5,944 nt of DNA, taken from NCBI GenBank assembly GCA_944353735.1, contig CALVPU010000123.1:1-5944 (forward strand), written 5' to 3'. This DNA comes from an uncultured Eubacteriales bacterium. GTDB taxonomy: Bacteria > Bacillota > Clostridia > Christensenellales > Aristaeellaceae. The notes beneath the pieces are model-generated. The model was given only the letters and a program-made list of their open reading frames with translations. It searched no databases and was not told where the DNA came from. Positions 5,030 through 5,944 of this stretch are shown here, piece after piece; the stretch's first letter is position 1; each line of letters begins with the position of its first letter. Position numbers and translations under genes: made by a program.

Positions 5030-5866
5030 TTACGGGCGCGGAATGTCCTCGCGGCGGCGCTGCTCCTCCTGCCGCAGGCGCAGCACGGACTTGCGGAAGT
5101 CGCGCGGCGTGCAGCCGCAGCGCTCGACGAACACGCGGTCGAACGTGCGCAGGTTGGCGAAGCCGCAGGCGGCGGCGATCTCCTCGATCGTGCGGGAAGT
5201 CATGCGCAGGTAACGGCGGGCGCGGTCGATGCGCAGCGCGTTGAGGTAGGCGCGAAAGCCCATATGCAGCCGCTCGTTGAGGATGTGCGACAGGTAATAG
5301 GTATTGACGCCCAAAGCGCGCGCGGTGCCGCGGATGTCGAGCGGCAGCTTGTAGTTCTGGCTCATGTACGCCATCGCGCGGTAGAGCACGTCCTTGCCCA
5401 CCGGCGCGGCGGGGCGCTCCGGCGCCAGCGCGGGCAGCAGCCAGACGAACATCAGCGACAGGTATGCCCGCGCCAGCGTCAGGTCGATCGCACCCGACGC
5501 CGCCATCGCCCCCAGCCGATCCATGCAGTAGCGCACGTCGCCGTCGAGCGCGTCCAGCCGCACCACAGGCCGCAGCGGCTGCATCTGCGCCCATTCCTCC
5601 TCAAAGTCGGCGAGCATGTTCTCCGAGAAGATCAGCATCGTGCCCTCGACGCCGTCTTCGGCGGCGTAGCCGTGCGCGACGCCGGGGAAGATCACCAGCA
5701 GGTCGCCCGGCATCACGGTGCGCATCTGGTCGTCGAGGCGCACGCGCACCGTGCCGCGCTTCGGCGCGAGGATCTCGAAGGACGCGTGCAGGTGATACAG
5801 TCCCGTCAGGCGGCTGTAGGGAAAGATCAGGCAGTCCTCAGCCATGTGCTGAAGGGTCGGTTGCAT
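5030..5866 (-). CDS. AraC-family transcriptional regulator with cupin sensor domain (278 aa)
   Basis: The N-terminal part (about residues 10-95) is an AraC-type cupin ligand-binding domain, with PGDLLVIFPGVAHGY carrying the typical PGD...P..H pattern. The C-terminal part (about 175-262) holds two helix-turn-helix units: LDIRGTARALGVNTYYLSHI, and the canonical signature running from EEIAAACGFANLRTFDRVF to CTPRDFRK, with the conserved G-F-x5-F-x-R spacing. A short basic tail (RLRQEEQRRRED) follows. Members bind DNA as dimers and usually respond to a sugar or similar small molecule. I place the start at the ATG at 5866, behind AAGGTGG. An in-frame GTG at 5881 would add five residues, but the ribosome motif abuts it with no spacing. 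The upstream region holds overlapping divergent promoters, so self-control and control of a rightward neighbour beyond the window are likely. The ligand is unknown. Confidence 0.9.
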   Translation of the reverse strand: MQPTLQHMAEDCLIFPYSRLTGLYHLHASFEILAPKRGTVRVRLDDQMRTVMPGDLLVIFPGVAHGYAAEDGVEGTMLIFSENMLADFEEEWAQMQPLRPVVRLDALDGDVRYCMDRLGAMAASGAIDLTLARAYLSLMFVWLLPALAPERPAAPVGKDVLYRAMAYMSQNYKLPLDIRGTARALGVNTYYLSHILNERLHMGFRAYLNALRIDRARRYLRMTSRTIEEIAAACGFANLRTFDRVFVERCGCTPRDFRKSVLRLRQEEQRRREDIPRP

Positions 5867-5909
5867 GTTGGAAGTCGCCACCTTTTGTCTGATTTTCTTG
5901 TCGTTCTAT

Positions 5910-5939
5910 CTGAAAGTATACAGGCAAATGTGATATGAT
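5910..5939 (+). promoter_or_regulatory. Possible rightward promoter for a gene beyond the window
   Basis: TATGAT at 5934-5939 matches the -10 at five of six and is preceded by TGA, giving an extended -10. CTGAAA at 5910-5915 is a four-of-six -35 at 18 bases. The window ends five bases later, so the gene it would serve is not seen. Confidence 0.45.
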
Positions 5940-5943
5940 ACAA
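5915..5943 (-). promoter_or_regulatory. Probable leftward promoter of the AraC gene
   Basis: On the minus strand TATACT (5920-5915) matches the -10 at five of six. TTGTAT (5943-5938) is a weak -35 (three of six) at exactly 17 bases. The -10 is about 50 bases before the AraC start codon. It overlaps the rightward promoter almost base for base, so a regulator bound here would affect both. Confidence 0.5.
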
Positions 5944-5944
5944 G

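Noticed and set aside
4988..5938. A 316-codon rightward frame antisense to the AraC gene
   Set aside because: The AraC protein on the other strand has clear cupin and helix-turn-helix motifs; the antisense translation is His/Arg/Gln-rich with no recognisable domain.

Overview
The window is GC-rich overall (about two thirds G+C wherever I counted in genes). It has strong purine-rich ribosome binding sites and carries a MazG-like pyrophosphohydrolase, a class C beta-lactamase-fold serine hydrolase, an extended short-chain dehydrogenase and an AraC regulator. This fits a high-GC bacterium, plausibly a gut-type Firmicute (Clostridia), but no rRNA or other marker fixes the lineage. I found no tRNA, rRNA, CRISPR array, transposase or phage gene.

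Layout: (1) 39-1241, a compact rightward operon of three genes: a 73-residue acidic protein of unknown function, a 186-residue multi-pass membrane protein of unknown function, and a MazG-like nucleotide pyrophosphohydrolase. The last two are tightly spaced and probably translationally coupled. (2) 1242-1728, a gene-free gap with two terminator-type hairpins and an unusually AT-rich island (about 44% GC by hand count over 1321-1660). The island is packed with overlapping, mutually exclusive inverted repeats and is the least explained stretch in the window. (3) 1729-3156, a leftward gene for a cytoplasmic serine hydrolase. (4) 3157-3361, a divergent promoter region with a recognisable sigma-70-type promoter facing right. 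(5) 3362-4231, a rightward NAD(P)-dependent nucleotide-sugar epimerase/dehydratase-like protein. (6) 4232-5029, about 800 bases with no credible gene but with two different pairs of direct repeats, a perfect 18-bp hairpin and further palindromes. (7) 5030-5866, a leftward AraC-family regulator with a cupin sensor domain. Its promoter overlaps a second, rightward promoter that probably drives a gene beyond the right edge.

The genes do not form one obvious pathway. The first operon looks like housekeeping (nucleotide-pool cleaning plus unknowns), and the hydrolase and dehydrogenase share an intergenic promoter region. The AraC protein most likely controls itself and the unseen divergent neighbour, perhaps a carbohydrate gene. 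I found no convincing new multi-gene system. The best candidates for something undescribed are the two gene-free regions, which may hold dispersed repeats or structured RNA.
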